Shown in pieces: positions 21,723 to 36,700 of a DNA stretch of 64,000 nt. The stretch spans positions 124,001 through 188,000 of the forward strand of contig JAZGUH010000024.1 in the NCBI GenBank assembly GCA_037893225.1. The letters run 5' to 3'. This DNA is from Hippasteria phrygiana (lineage: Eukaryota > Echinodermata > Asteroidea > Valvatida > Goniasteridae). Made by a program: the position numbers and the translations under genes. A model generated the notes under the pieces. It was not told where the DNA came from. It ran no database searches and saw nothing but the letters and a program-made list of their open reading frames with translations. The stretch's first letter is position 1, and each line of letters starts with the position of its first letter.

Positions 21723-24700
21723 GTACGTGTACTACATGTATGTACAGTTCACCTTTATATGGGTGTAAAAAAAACATGATACACTTTTAAAATTGAATAG
21801 CGTACCTGATGTACCTGAGACATGGCTATTTATGTTACGCTCATTAAAATTGGTCTCGGTACTACATGTACTGCATCGAATAACAGGCTGGTCAATTTTA
21901 GGTAAGGATTTTTCTATAGGCAAAGTAATGGGCCATCGTCGATCATGACCCTATTGTAGATGAGTTCAATATGGTCGTTAACCAAGCGGATCAGTATGAC
22001 ATAATTTGGATAGGAACTTCGCTTTTGGTCAGACCAATTGCTGACACTGTGTATTGATGATGAAGCATGTTGAATACGGCGTAGAAGATTTTCATTGTAA
22101 CAAGCCTCTTACTTACCCAACCCATTTAATGATTTGGGGGGCTCAGAGTGATGTCACATAAAATGGACATGTCTCAGGTACATAGAGGAGCTAATTAGGT
22201 TCTGATGGACAATTTTAATGCTTTTCAATTTTAAAAGTGTATTATGTTCTTTTTTACACCTAGAATGTTAACCCCTTGCCACCGTTGCCCCAAAATACGT
22301 GAGGATTGAAAATTGCCACCTGGCCGGTTGACGTCTATGTGTGCCAATCTCTGCATTTTCAATCCATTAGTGGGGTATTGTGTACCAGTGCTGTAGTCGA
22401 GTCCGAGTCCCGAGTCCTTCGGTTCGAGTCCGAGTCTAAATCCGAGTCCGAGTCCGAGTCCGAGTACTTGTGTCCGAGTCCGAGTCCTTTTGTGAATCTC
22501 AAGTACATGTACAGTGTTCTCGTTGACACCGAGACAGTACACAAATGCTACACAGCATGGTCAAAAAGGGTATTTACGGTAATAAGAGGCTTAGAGAGGC
22601 TTTTAACACTTACATGTATGCGCCTATCAATTGCTTCCCCCACCCCTAAAAGAAATAACACCTACTGCAACCGTGCAGAGAACATGTTTAAAAGAAATCA
22701 CGCATTGCATGTGCCTCTAACATCACTATCAAAACGTAAATTTTTCAACTTTATCTGTCTTTTTTCCAAACCAAAATTGCCCCTGGAGATTTAATTATAC
22801 TGAAAAATACAAACATTTATTCAACCAGACTTGTTTTACTTCAACCAATGATTAGTTTGATTACTCAAAAACTGGTCTTGGGGAACATTCCTCTTTAGCA
22901 GGGCTGTAGTCGAGTCCCGATGTGAGTCTGATGACAAGTAGTAGGTCAAACTTTAGCTTTAACATAATGTTGCAATAATTTTTTATTTAAATTGTAATAC
23001 ACGAACTATTTTAGCAGACAAAACAAAATATGAGAATGTTTCTATGGTGCAGAAATTTAAATAAGTACTTCACGGCGAATTCATGCCATGTTTAATCCGG
23101 TAGACTGACGTCTCGTCAGGCAAACCGTTCATACATGTACATGTGCCTCACGTACTGAGCTCGTATACATGTACTCAACCTCATCCCCAGGGTCTACTTT
23201 CATCCTCGTTCTAGAAGCGTATTGCTCGAACACTATGGGGACGAGGTTGACGCGTACTGTACTACCGAATTAAGTACATGTGTACGTGTGTGCAGGCTAC
23301 TGACGGGATTTGCGAACTAAACACTCCGACTTCGTTACAAAATTGCGGTAAAATTTAAGGTAAAAATCAGCTTTTTTGGGCCGGACTCGGGCCGAGTCCT
23401 CGAGCTGGTTGAGTCCTTATTGTCCGAGTCCGAGTCCGAGTCCTGACTGTCCGAGTCCGAGTCCGAACTCGAGTCCTCCAGCACTGTTGTGTACATTATG
23501 CTTGGCTGCACAAGCCTCTTGGAAAGAGTTCCATCCGGACATCACTTTAATTATTTATACCTCGTGCACAAAGTCTATGGGCCATGACAGAAAAAGTCAA
23601 AGTATTTTCAAAGAATAAGTTGAAAATGTTTCCCTCCTAAATTCGTGTTTCTTCATCAGATTTACACTTTTTGGTAGTTTTTAAGTCATATGTCCGGATA
23701 TGGAACTCTTTCTAGCCTCTTTTTCCGTTTCGGTTGGCTGCACAACCCAGCCTGGCGCCCCGGATTCTCCCATGTACATTAGTGCCCGGTGGCAAGGGGT
23801 TATTCCAGGAATTATAATTGCAAATAGTGAAATAAATGTGCACTGTGAGTTACCATAAAAATTTCTGGAAGAATAACCACACGTGTACAGTTATTCTGTA
23901 TGTCCTCTGTCCGTCCTCACACTCCTGAGGACGGACAGAGCACACTGTCCGAAACGTCGAGTTACACACTCACCCCGGTTCTTTTCAGAACCACACTTCT
24001 TCCCAGAAGAGATTTATTTCACATGGTGTTACCCGCAATCCCAATCTCTCTCATATCGCACCCACCATGCAAAGCTTCAAAACATGTACACGTGTACAAA
24101 TGGTGTACAGTGTAATTAATCCACCATTCTTAATAGAAACTCTCTTCTGATGATCTCTCAGTGCCAAAACAGACCCAGACACAGTACCCTAATGTACTTG
24201 TACAGGATCAAAATCTATCAAGGAATAGATTAGGCCTAACAGTTGTAATTTAGGCACATTGGTACAGTTGATAGGCTGTGGCAGTTTTGTTAACTGGGGG
24301 TTTCATGCCTTGACTGACATGGTGGGGGTCAGTGCTGGTAAGAGCCTGGCAATGATGGATTTAACAAAGAATGCACAAAAAAGTTCAACCATGCATCCTA
24401 GCAAAACAAAGCCATTATAATTATCATCCAAGTTGTAGCAGATTGTCACCCTATCCATTAAACCCCTTCGACAGGTTACAATACGTGTATGACGTTTAAC
24501 CCATAAGGGTTCTGCTGTTAGTTGGTGAACACCCTGTACAAAAGCTATAGGTTGTGATACATACATTGTATAAATGTACACACAGTATACCAATAATGAA
24601 TGTTTATGAGTGCTATGGTAAGAATAATTTCATGAGGTGACAGATTGAATGTTCCATTTTACGAGGTGAAGACAAGTGGTATGGGACATTCTATCTGTCA

Positions 24701-27700
24701 ACGAATGAAATTATTCTTACCATTGCACGAATGTGAAACATTCATTATTTGTTTTATACAACGCCTGTGGATTTTTGTATGTACAACGTGCCGTTTACAT
24801 TGTACCTTCTCATCAGTCCCGCATAAAACCGCGACAAAAAGTTGTCCAGTTCTGAATTAGCTAAAGCTTTAATTGTTGTTCCTGTGTGTCTTGCAAATTC
24901 CTCTTATCGTTTGACTGCATATGTGATCCACTCTGCAAAAAGGGCAATTATGTTGCAAAATTTGAAAATAGTATTTTGTATATGGAAAGGCCATTTTATA
25001 AGCTTTCATATGGTACATGTATGTCGCCTGAAGCATTTTGCAATCACGAGATATTCGGAAATTTGCATGTTTGTTTTCAGGAATTTCTTGAAATGACTAG
25101 AGGCGAAACAAGCCATTTAAAAAACAAAAAGCAAAGCAATAGATGGAAGCACTCGACACTGTACACGTACACGTACATGTATTAGCATGTAATAACAGAG
25201 CAGTGGTAATTAGCACTTGTAGTCAGGAAGCATTGGTTCAAATGTTGCCCAAGTTACATGTACAGTAGTATCACTAGCAGGAAGGCTTTATGTACAATGT
25301 ATGCTAAATGTTAAACGTAGTTGTACATGATTGGCTATTGTTGCAATTTTTTGAAATGGGCGGATTTGGGGGGTTAGTATTTTATAGGAAATATCGTTCC
25401 ACTGACCTGTTCAAAGTTTTGCGTTGTTGGATGGCGAAAACAAACGAGAGAAAAACGGCACTCGTTTTCAACCGTCGGGCGGATGATAGCCTTTAGTCAA
25501 GGTGCGTGTGGGTATCTGGGCGCGTGACGCGCCCCGAAAATGCCATCATGTCTGGGGCGCGCCACTCGTCCAGGTAGCTACGCGCGCCTTGACTAAAGGC
25601 TACGGGGCAGTTTTCCAATGATTTCCAGCTGGAAAAAGTTGGAAAACGACAGCACACTGGTGCCATCATTTTACAGGATGATTGAGACTACTATAGTCTA
25701 GTAACATATTTCATAATAATTCAGAAAAAAAAAATTGAGGATTACGAATCATGTACACTAAGTCTATTTTCTCAAAGTGAACCAAGAAAACTGGCAGGAG
25801 CGGGACTTGAACCTGCGACCTCCGGAATACCATACCGATACTCTACCAACTGAGCTACAATTGTATCTTGCCCTACATTTATGTTGGCGGTCTCCAAATT
25901 GTCAGTGTCTTCTTCTATCATACAAGTTGTTTTCATTTTGTGTATAGCAGGAAATATTTATTGTTTACTGTTCATCAGGAAAGTTTTTACCCTTCAAGAC
26001 ACCTCTTGGACCGCAATACAACAATAAGATTCCTGAGGAGAATCGCTTTGATCTTCCGATGCTGTTCTCATACCTGGATTGTTACAAGGTCAAGATGGGA
26101 CTTTTTGTTGATCTTACAAATACCAGTCGCTTCTATGATAAGCAGAGGGCTGAAGCAAGGGGAGCCAAACACTTCAAGTTGCAGTGTAGAGGGTAGGTAA
26201 AAGATAACTTTTAATGACTAGTCAATTAGTCGCGACTATTTTTCAATAGTCGCCGTGACTATTGAAATTCACTAGTCGCCCACGCCTAATTTTATCGAGT
26301 GATTCAGAGATAGCCGGGATAGAAGGCTTGTAGTTCGTTTTCCAATGACCTAGCGTAATTTTTTGCGTGCTACATGTAAATTGCATTGTATAGTCAGCTA
26401 CCATACATGTACACACATACTGACGCGCTCGCTTCGACACAGAGATCTGTCCAGTTTAGTGAATGGCATCATCATTAAATGTTTCGTGGAGTTCCAAGGC
26501 CGCCTTAAAAAAAACAAAAAAAGCCAACCCAACTGGTGGTAGTTCAAAGAGAAAGAAAAACTGGGGCCACGCAGAAACTGTTAGGCTGATCACGATTTGG
26601 GGGCCTCGTGAACACCAGGCGCCAGGAGGGTTTTGAAGGGATGACTCCCGCATGTGGGCCCCATATTGTGGCAGTTCTCCTCGAAATTCTTCTCTGCCTT
26701 CCCTAACATTTTCACTGACATCTAACTCAACTTAAACCTCTCACAAAATCGATCAATCTGCCATGTTTCAAGCAGCGAATGGACGAAAAACGTAGCTGTT
26801 GTATGCAGTACGTGGCCGATCGTGGGTCAGTTCGCTCCACTGCAAACTAACGCAACTGCACTGTACACATGTACATGTAATCGCAGGTAAACACAAGGAG
26901 GCAGGGAACCATACCACCATTTTCGCACGCACGCAAGCGATAATCAGTGTGTACACTATTAGTTGACGCGATACAGGAAGTTGCATTGTTTACACAGTGG
27001 TAATGCAAACTCAAATGGCCGGATGCTAGCAGTCGCGACTAGAGGTCTTTTATGATTTTTACCTCATGTCTTTAAAAAAATTCTATCGGTTGTACGTCTT
27101 CATTGCATGCAGTACCTGGGCTAATATAATCTACACGGTACATGTACAATGATAAATGTACTTGTGGTCGAATCCAAACCTGCTACAAAAGGGCCTTATC
27201 AACATGTAAATTCAATCATCTGTGCTGCCCATGTGTGCTAATTTTGTCCTATCATCACATGCATTCCAAGCGCTATCATTTTTATCAGGGGTGAGATTTG
27301 TCAGGATTTTTCCAGTTTTTAGGATTTTTGTCAGGATTTCAATTTTTTTTAAAGAATCTCTTTTGCCATCTGGAATTCCTGAGATGTTTTCCTAAAGGTG
27401 TTTTTACCTTTAAAAGCAATATACATGTAGACTAATAAAAACGGATATTTTAAGGGGGTGCCTTTAGGCAAATACAAACCATGGACGTTGATCTGGGGTT
27501 CTCGTGGATTCTTTTTGGATTTCTTGGATTTTTTTATTTTTGGCCAATCTCATCACCCCCTGCAATATGTGCACATAAAAGCTTGTTGAACTTCCGAACT
27601 GACAATTTTGGTGTGGTTTGGTTCGGCGGTTCGGCTGCAGCACTAATATAGATATAATAGAAGCCAACAAACCAAAAAGAAAAAAATCAATTATATGAAG

Positions 27701-30700
27701 ATTTGTTTGCCCTCTTTACATAAAACAGCCATGTGCATGTTTTTGCATAGTGCGACATAATACCCTCTTTTTGTGGAGCTGGTCTCATTTGCGAAAAAGT
27801 AGAAAGTCTGTTAAAACGTAAATGTACTTTTTGTAGTGGACCAAAATGTCGGCATTTTTACATGAAGTGGCTGCAGTGATGGAAATAAGAAAAACATTTA
27901 TTAGCAAATTATGCTAATCATATTGTCATTTGATTAGCAATGTGATGAAATTGACTAGCAAAAGAACAACAGCGACAAACTCAATGCGAGTATATGAATC
28001 ATTTTGATCAAACTTTTTATTAGCTACATGTACTATGTATATACCGCCCTCGCTGGCTTTGTAGAAGTCTAAAATAATCAAAGAAAAGGTGGAGCGACAA
28101 CAACAACAACCTGCAATGCCTACAGATCAATGCCAACCTGGCATTGAACCGAGTAGAGTGGAGGAAAGCCATCCGACCAAGAAGACATGATCATTACAAA
28201 GTCCAACTCTAGAGTTTGGGGACAGACGGACTATAAACAGATGGATGGAAGGAAGAATAACAAATGTGGGGATGCTGCGTAGCACTGTAGAGCATAGAAA
28301 ATATATATGGTAAAGGTGAAACAGTGCTCACCGGATAGTTTTTACCCGAGCTTTCGGTGCAATGCACCTTCTTCAGGGGAATTATGGAAGGAAGGATGGA
28401 TAAAATAATCAAGAAATGAAATCGATCATCGAAAGAATGGTGCCAAGATAAATCAAAATTCATAAAAAGTCTAGCTTTGTACTATCTACATTCAATGTAC
28501 ATACAGCACATGTTTTTAAAGCACAACTACATAGACATGTAATATCCTGAAAAGGGCAAACATTTACAATATGTATGTCCTTAAAATTACTAGGTGTTGC
28601 TTGTACATGTACATATGTTTCATTTCAGGCACGGAGAATCCCCATCAGTTGAACAGACGCAAGCATTCATCAAAGTCTGCTCAAACTTCGTCTCTAGGAA
28701 TCCAGCAGATATTATCGGTGTACACTGCACCCATGGATTCAACAGAACAGGCTTCCTGATTTGTGCTTACTTAGTTGAGCAGATGGATTGGAGGTAATGT
28801 TGTATTCAAGTGCATTGATTATTGGCTGGTCTCGGCCCTTTTTAACCCGAATAGTCTCAAATCCTCTAATTTTAATATGATTTTGCACGCACCTTAGGGG
28901 GTTAGGGTTAAAGATATGCTTCCTGCACTTAAATAGTATTGATGCTAACTTGTCAAGAGTTGATTAGAAGTTATAAACGAATGATACAAATGTACATATG
29001 TATTATCAGCCATATGCATTTCAGTTTGAAGAGATTGCGCATTAGGCCTGTGCCGGGTCGAACAGGTACTCGAATGCCGATGTCGATACCCTGTTCTGTT
29101 TTTTTCGGGTCGGATATCTTTTTATTGTTCCTGAAAATGTATTTACATACATGTGCAGTACTGAGATTTTTAGTAAAAAGAACATTAATACAATAATAAA
29201 AACACAAGGATTACATTACGACAGGGTTAGCGGAGCACGTGCACACATACCGTTTACACACAAATGTTGCTGCATTCTTTGTTAACTAACACGTTGCATG
29301 GTGTAAAATGAAACAGAAAACCAGTGGATAGTTCCCCCTACATGTATGTATGCTCGTCTTTCTTCACTTCCAATCTCAAAGTGCCCTTATCATCAAACCA
29401 ACATTATTTCTCTACATATATGTATCCCCTCAAAAATGAAACCCGTAACAATAAGCCAGTTCGGTATTTCAACTGCGCATGTGCACAATGACATTTTATA
29501 CTGAATGACCCGCGTGACCTAACGCGCATGGGTGAATGCAAAAGGTGGTCGCATATCGCGCATGTGTTAAATTTAATCAGAATGGGCATTCGCGTAATGG
29601 TGTGCCATTACGTCAGCCATTTTATCCCGAATAACCTTTGACCTTTGAGATACTTCACTGGTTTGATGCGTGCGTGATGCCGTGATCGTATACGATGCAG
29701 TTTTTGATTACTTTTTATGGGTATCTGGGTACCCGTTCTTTATAGAAACCGGGTATCCAGTTATATCCAGTTTCCCAAATACCAGTAAATGCACAGGCCT
29801 GATGTGTAATATCCATAATCCGTTGCCTTTGGCTGTTATTGATGGGGTGCTGGTATGCCAAGAATAGGGCTGTGCAGCCAAGTGTAAACACAAACAATAG
29901 ACACCCCACTGAATGGAGTAGTCCCATGTATTCATCACACTTTGAGCCCCTCCCCCCCCCCCCTTTCGTGTGAATGAATGGTTTTTGTTTGAAAATGCTC
30001 CAACTAATCCGTACACTCCCATTAACCCTAACCCCCCCCCCCCCCCACGGCTGTTTTTGCTAGGAACCTTCCCCAATCAGCAAAAATTCAACACTGTGTA
30101 GTAAACCAATGGCACATTCTTTGTACTTTGACAAAATCAGGGCATCAAGTCCCATGCAAAGTGATGGTGCCAAGGCTCTACAGTACTCAATCACACAAAA
30201 TTCAACAAAATGGGGTGTTTGATTTTGGCAGGTTAGGGATGGTTAGGGTTAAATAAAGAACAATATACGTGTACATGTAGTTGAAACATAAAGGGATTAA
30301 GTATACGCAGGAATGCGCCTATTGATGTCAAGCAACCCATGTGGTCTTTTTCAAACCATGGCTATGGCCGTCGTCTCTCTTCAAGAGGTTAAGAGAACAA
30401 AGCAGATTTCAAATTTCAGTCGCACATGGGACTCAAATGAATGTTATCTTAACCAATTTACAATGCTGATTGTCTTGAGATTATACAAAACATTTATGGC
30501 TTTGTTTTGATGCACAGCTTTGAAATACAGCTGCTCATATAATTTCGTAGATTGTAGGCGTGGGCGACTAGTGAATTTCAATAGTCGCAGCGACTATTGA
30601 AAAATAGTCGTGACTAGTCGACACTAGTAACCATTCTTTATTCATCCATTAATACCGCTGAGAATGCAACAATACGTGTGGGTCTGTCCTTGAATTTGAG

Positions 30701-33700
30701 GCAGTGTCACACCTTCGTGTTTACTTTTCTAAACATATGAAAATTTATGAGTCCGTTTTGTAATATCAAATGGCTATTATTTTGATATTATTATCAGTTA
30801 AATGATTCACGAATCATCATTGCAAAGAATTCTATAAATGGTTGATTATATGGACAAGCTGTCCTTGCGGGAACAAGGCTAGCTTGCTTGGCAGATTCGC
30901 ATGCCCCGCCGTGCCAGCCACAAACGCACGCCCTTACCGTTCAGCCACCTATTGTCGACATCTCAGGGGTGTATACAAAGCGACTGTTGTGCTAAGACTT
31001 GGTTCAAGACGTTGTTACGTACATACGCGATAACCGGCCGCCGCGAGAGGGCGTTATCACGACAAACTATTAATAGCCACGAACCGCCAGTAACAATGTC
31101 TTTGGAATCTTGTAAAATCTCCCCTCGGAAAATGGGGGAAACTACATGTACATGTAGTGCGCATGTGCAATTCTGTATGAAAATGAGAAACATTTTCTCT
31201 TCACGCACGCGCACATACGAAAAAGAGCTGGCATGAAGTTGCACAATAGTCTGGCACTTGGCAGCTATCTATACTACTGGCCGAAGGGGCAGTGGTAAGT
31301 TCGCGATCGAAGCTGCTCTGCTTTGCATTGCAGGCAGCCGGCCGGCTATGCGCTGCGGCTGCAGTGTTTACTGCAGTGTTCACTGCAGTGTTCACTGCAG
31401 TGTTCGCTTGCGACGTCTTGCAACTGTGACGATTGACGTTAGGGAGATACGACGGGGAAGGTGCCGGGCAGGACCGGGCAGGCAACCTGGGTGATGGTGT
31501 GTGATCTGCGGGAAAATTACTTGTTACATGCAAGAAATACCTCTCCATTATATTAAACCGTCGAGACTCCGACAACTCGACTGTTGGCCGACTCGACTCG
31601 AAACAACTCGACCGTTGAGACAACTCGACCGTCTTTGCGTCAAATGGGAAGACAAGTCGTCCACGGAGACAAGTTTTCCTTTGAGACAAATGCTGCAATA
31701 CTGCTGAATGTTAATGCTGGCAAACTCGTCATGTTCGTTCCACAGAGTGCGGTAAACTTCTTCGTACTTAGATAAACTGTGAAGACATTGGAGATTGGGG
31801 GAAAATCCAATGTAAACAAAATAGCAGGGCACGGTGAAAATTTTAGCGGGGCGGCATACAATTTTGGCAGGGCGGCCCGCCCTGCTAAAACCCCTTGTGG
31901 AGAACACTGGATATATTATATTATATTTTTTTGGCTTGAAGGAGAGTCGCTCCGTCGAAAAAAATCTTGGGTAAAAAAATACTAGCGGCCCGGTTTTTCT
32001 GCTACAAAGATCTCCTGACAAATGACAATTGGATGGACACATCATGTACATGGAGGTTTATTTCTTTGTTTATTGTATGTAACAAACTCTGCAGACATGT
32101 GGTGTGTACAGTACATTTACGTCTCTGTACGTACGTGTATACACGTAATATAACCGCATTGGCCCTTCCTGTCGCCACGTGCGTGAATACACACCCATAC
32201 AACACTGTACGTTCATTCAATGATTGTCTCTGGTGATTGCACTTGTGAATTGCCAGTGCGTGCAGTATGTTGTGACTAGTCGAGTCACTTCGAATTCGGA
32301 ATGCAGTGCGCATTGCGTGGCGACTATTAATAGTCGCGCGGCCGGGTGGTTTGTAAACAAGTCTCGACATGCTGAACACTAGTCGCCGAATAACGACTAG
32401 TCGACTATCTGAAAATTGATAGTCGCGACTACCAATGCCTCTTAACCCTAACCATCCCTAACCTGCCAAAATCAAACACCCCATTGTGTTGAATTTTGTG
32501 TGATTGAGTACTGTCGAGCCTTGGCACCATCACTTTGCATGGGACTTGATGCCCTGATTTTGTCTTACAAAGAATGTGCCTATGGTTTACTACACAGTGT
32601 TGAATTTTGGCTGATTTGGGAAGGTTCCTAGACAAAACAGCCGGGGGGTTAGGGTTAGTCTTGACTAGTCGCGCTAGTTGCGTACGCCTAGTAGATTGGA
32701 TGGCTGGTTCTTATTGAAAGGAAAAACTGCATTAACTATTAACTGAAAAACTATCAATAAGGCCAAAACAAAAATTTGTTTGGTTGTCCTCCACACCCCT
32801 CCGCCAGTGGGGGGCGTGCGGGCGGATAATTTTTTTTTAAACATTCCCCGGAAGTCCAACTTCAAACCATACACAAAGTATTAAAAACAAACACACAAAT
32901 GTTGTTGGTCCTATAAACAGTTTAATATACGTAATATGGCCGCCTGGTCCTTCACTCCATACAAAAACGTAGCCCCAAGGCTGCCAGTGCTGACACTGTC
33001 TCCTGGGGCTCAATGTCACTCTATGGACCACTTTTTGGTGGACGCGACCATTGTGTGTTTCAGCTGTATTTGAGCTGGCTCAACATTCGACCCAAAAACC
33101 TCACGAAGTTTCGATGTGGTAGCCACACTGCACACACAATCAAACAAGACTTTTACACCCAGTTTGCAATGAATACTGAGCGTGTAAAACGCCATCTTGG
33201 CTTCCCCTGTCGCTATGCATACCACTAATCATACACGTTCAGTTTATTCATTTTTTTGTTTGAATATTTATTATTTAATTGTTTGTGTAAATATACAGCA
33301 AAAAAAAATCCAAACCAAATATTAATATACATGTAGAGTGATTCAAGTTTATTTCTCAAAATGCGATTTTCATAACATTTTAGCCTCGTGTGCTGTACCG
33401 CGTGTATTTCCATCGAGATATTTATGGTGCGAAGTCACACACTGATACTAGAATATGAACTTTAAAACTCTGGAGTGAAAGGTATGGGTCGTGTTTGTGC
33501 AGTTCAAATAACAAAATAGAGATGGAAACGAGATTGGAACGAATCAAATTTTTGTTTGGCCTAACCGTACTATCAAGGGGTTAAGTTTAATTTTTATGTG
33601 TGTTATGTTTGGTGTGATTTTTACAGCATTGATGCTGCAGTCAATGTGTTTGCCAAAAGCCGGCCTCCTGGTATTTACAAGGGTGACTACATCAAGGAGC

Positions 33701-36700
33701 TTTACAAGCGCTATGGTGATGTAGATGACATGCCCACTGCACCAGAGCAACCTGAATGGTGTTTAGGTAGGTACATGTACATGTACATGGCTTGATTGGT
33801 CAGACTCTGCCAAATGGGAAATGCCACCCTGAGTAGGTTTTGGCCAAAGTGGTTTACTGAGCAATCAGCAAATTAACACCTTCCAAGGATTATTCATTGT
33901 CTGCAAAATGTCGGGTCTAATGTACAAATGTACGAGTGTAGTATACACTGGCATACAATGTACTTGTATGCACGTTTAATATTTGGTCACAAGCGGTTTC
34001 ATAATGAAATGGTATTTTTTTGTCTGCAAAGAATTGTGTATCACACATTATGCATTGTGTCATGTGTAAGCCCTAAACGTCTAGCTTGGTGCAACAGGAA
34101 AGTTTTTTATCGGGCCTTTATTAAACCCACCCATAGTGAACACTAATTTAGGGGTGTGCATTTACGGGTAGTACAGGAATTGGGTACCTGTTAAAGAAAG
34201 CCAGTTCCACTATTTTGGAAATTGTTGTTCATATTGTTTGTGAATGTCCGCAGGATAATACTACCACTTTGGTGCATCAATGCAGCAAGATGCAATGTGT
34301 ACAGTGAGCTCTATAGACAAATTCTTTACATTAGCATACAATGTAGCTGCCAACTATTACAAAAAACTTGTAAATTATTAAGAATTAATGAAAAAAATAC
34401 GGAAATTGCGAATTCACTCTCAAAAGTTACCAATTTCTAATTTTTCGCCCAAAATTTGGTTCGACAAGATGCAGAATTAATTCATGTAATTTGGATCTGG
34501 ATTATTACTTTTTCGTATTACAATGTATGTTGATTTCATTGCAAACAAAATCCAAATACAGAAAAATCGGTTAATGTGGTATCAATGATGTTATTGCAGG
34601 GCACCAGCCAGTTCATAGATTACATGTGTGAAAACAACTTAGAACCAGCTTGTTTTTCATGCACTTGCTTTTTGATTAGTATACATCAATATTATTGCAG
34701 GGCACAAGCCAGCTTGTGGATTATTGTGTGTAAAAAAACGACTGGGAACCGGCGTGTGTGTCATACACGCGCTTGGTGCCCTGCACATTTCCATGTGAAT
34801 CGAAGTTTTTGTCATGTTTGTAGTTTTCCAACTTTATGTGACATTGTTACGCCCCAACTACGGTCACGGTACCAACTATACTTGGGCCAGTCCGATCTGT
34901 AGTTGGGACGGTACCAACTGGAACCGGACAGTTGGAAAATCCCAACTACAGTTGGGACTAAACGCGACGGGGGGTGTCATACTTGATTGTAAGGCGTATG
35001 CCTAAAAAGCCATTTGCTCATGATTATGCATGATCGCGGGGTTTTTGGGATGCATGCATGCATGCATACCATTGATTTTTACATAATGGGACATCTCCGG
35101 CCGGGCCATGAGCAAAATGTAGGCCTACATGTACACGTACCATGTACTGTACATGTACACGTTCACGTAACTAGAGCCCAGCCTATTGGATCAGGCCGCC
35201 GGGAGTATAACGGTGGGGTGGGGGTGGGGGAAGGGGGAGGGGGGGGGGGCATGGTCGCATGGATTGGCATCTTCGATGTCAAGCCTCAGACGTTAGTTCT
35301 TATAAAGACTGCTTCAATTTTTGGGAAAAGCCTTTCCAAATTCCGAGGAAGTTTTCAAGCAAAAGTGCGAGGACTATGATATTGGTGTCAGTTGCACATG
35401 TCATGTTTTCCTGTACTACTGAGGACAATGCTTTGTGTTTCCTATTGTTCCTTAAAAAATATAATACAACCCCATAGACTAATTAAGCACATATTTTTAC
35501 ATCTGAGGACCGATTTTAACAAAAGAATGACTCCCTAGGACAAGAAAGATTCCTTTGCATTTTCTTACTCCTCTTGTCCTCGAACGTATGTACACAAACA
35601 TGTACCTGTATGCGCTATATTTGGTACATGTACATATGCACTGTGTACATCTATTTAGCACTGGGATCCTCGCTTTCAAACCCGGAAGTGCGCAGATACT
35701 ATTTTTGTCAATTCGGGATTTGTCTATAGCTTTACTGTGTAAGTTGCATTTTCGCACACGTCATGAACGTAAATCTGTTTTGTTTTTCCAAGTAACCTAG
35801 TTTTCATTTTGAAAATTCCCCAAAAATTACATCAAAAAACTTTCCTTTTCATTGTCTGAGAAAGTAATATGTTAATTGTTAATTAGGTAATACGGGTATT
35901 TGATTCCACAATGTGGAACTGATTCCTGATTGGGCAGTTCATTTGAATGCTTTAGTATTCGTCTATTCGAAACTGGGTTTGACCAAATATTTGAATATTC
36001 ACCAATCAAGGTTTTCACGCATCTGCCGTACCGGTAAAAAGTTGCATGGAAAGCACACCAATGTTTTACGTGCGGTGATCGATATTATGGACTGCCCGAT
36101 TTTGTTTGCATGCACCTGTTGTATCAAGATCATTACCAAACTCCAGGCTGCGTTTGTGCAGTAATTATTTTATAAAGGTCAAGGCATTTACGGACGGGAA
36201 CAATAAACCTTCGTCCACAAAAAGTTACCTTCGTCCACCAAAAATTACCGTCGACAAAAATGCGGCATTTGACACTGCTAAGCACCGTAACTTTCTATTA
36301 AAATAGCATCAGAGTCATATCTGTACGTGCATATATTTTTTTTGAATATGCGAACCGATAAAAAGGTATTCGAATATGCAGTGGATGATGGAATATTCAA
36401 ATATTCGCTATAGTCGGGACAGCCCTAGTTCCTGACATTAGCGGTCAGGTACTCGGATACCTGGTTCGGCTGTACAGGCCTACAACAAATCCAGTAACAA
36501 TCAGAAAAATTCACTAAAAAAATCAACAAAAATATTGAATGAGAAAGAAACAAACTACATGTAAGATTATCAGTAAATCGAGCAACTACTCTCAATTAAC
36601 CCAAAACTGGGAAAACTGTTGAATCAGATCTAAACAAAAAGTGAAAATGGTGATATGCCTTCAAGAAAAAAATGAAGGAAATTCAATTACCACTAACAGG

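Noticed and set aside
25786..25866. A tRNA gene on the minus strand
   Set aside because: A and B boxes are present but the acceptor and anticodon stems are poor, and the same non-tRNA tail follows copies at 46380 and 46712, so it is a SINE.
28315..28385. Hammerhead-ribozyme-like core (CTGAAGA...GAAA) on the minus strand; a similar CTGAGGA...GAAA at 23924-23958
   Set aside because: An extra unpaired base breaks the first pair of stem II, and stem III lacks the required U-H cleavage dinucleotide. The motif is better described as a hairpin repeat.
30020..32658. Interstitial telomere
   Set aside because: Only two or three TTAGGG units occur at each end of short elements rather than a telomeric array, so they are treated as element termini.
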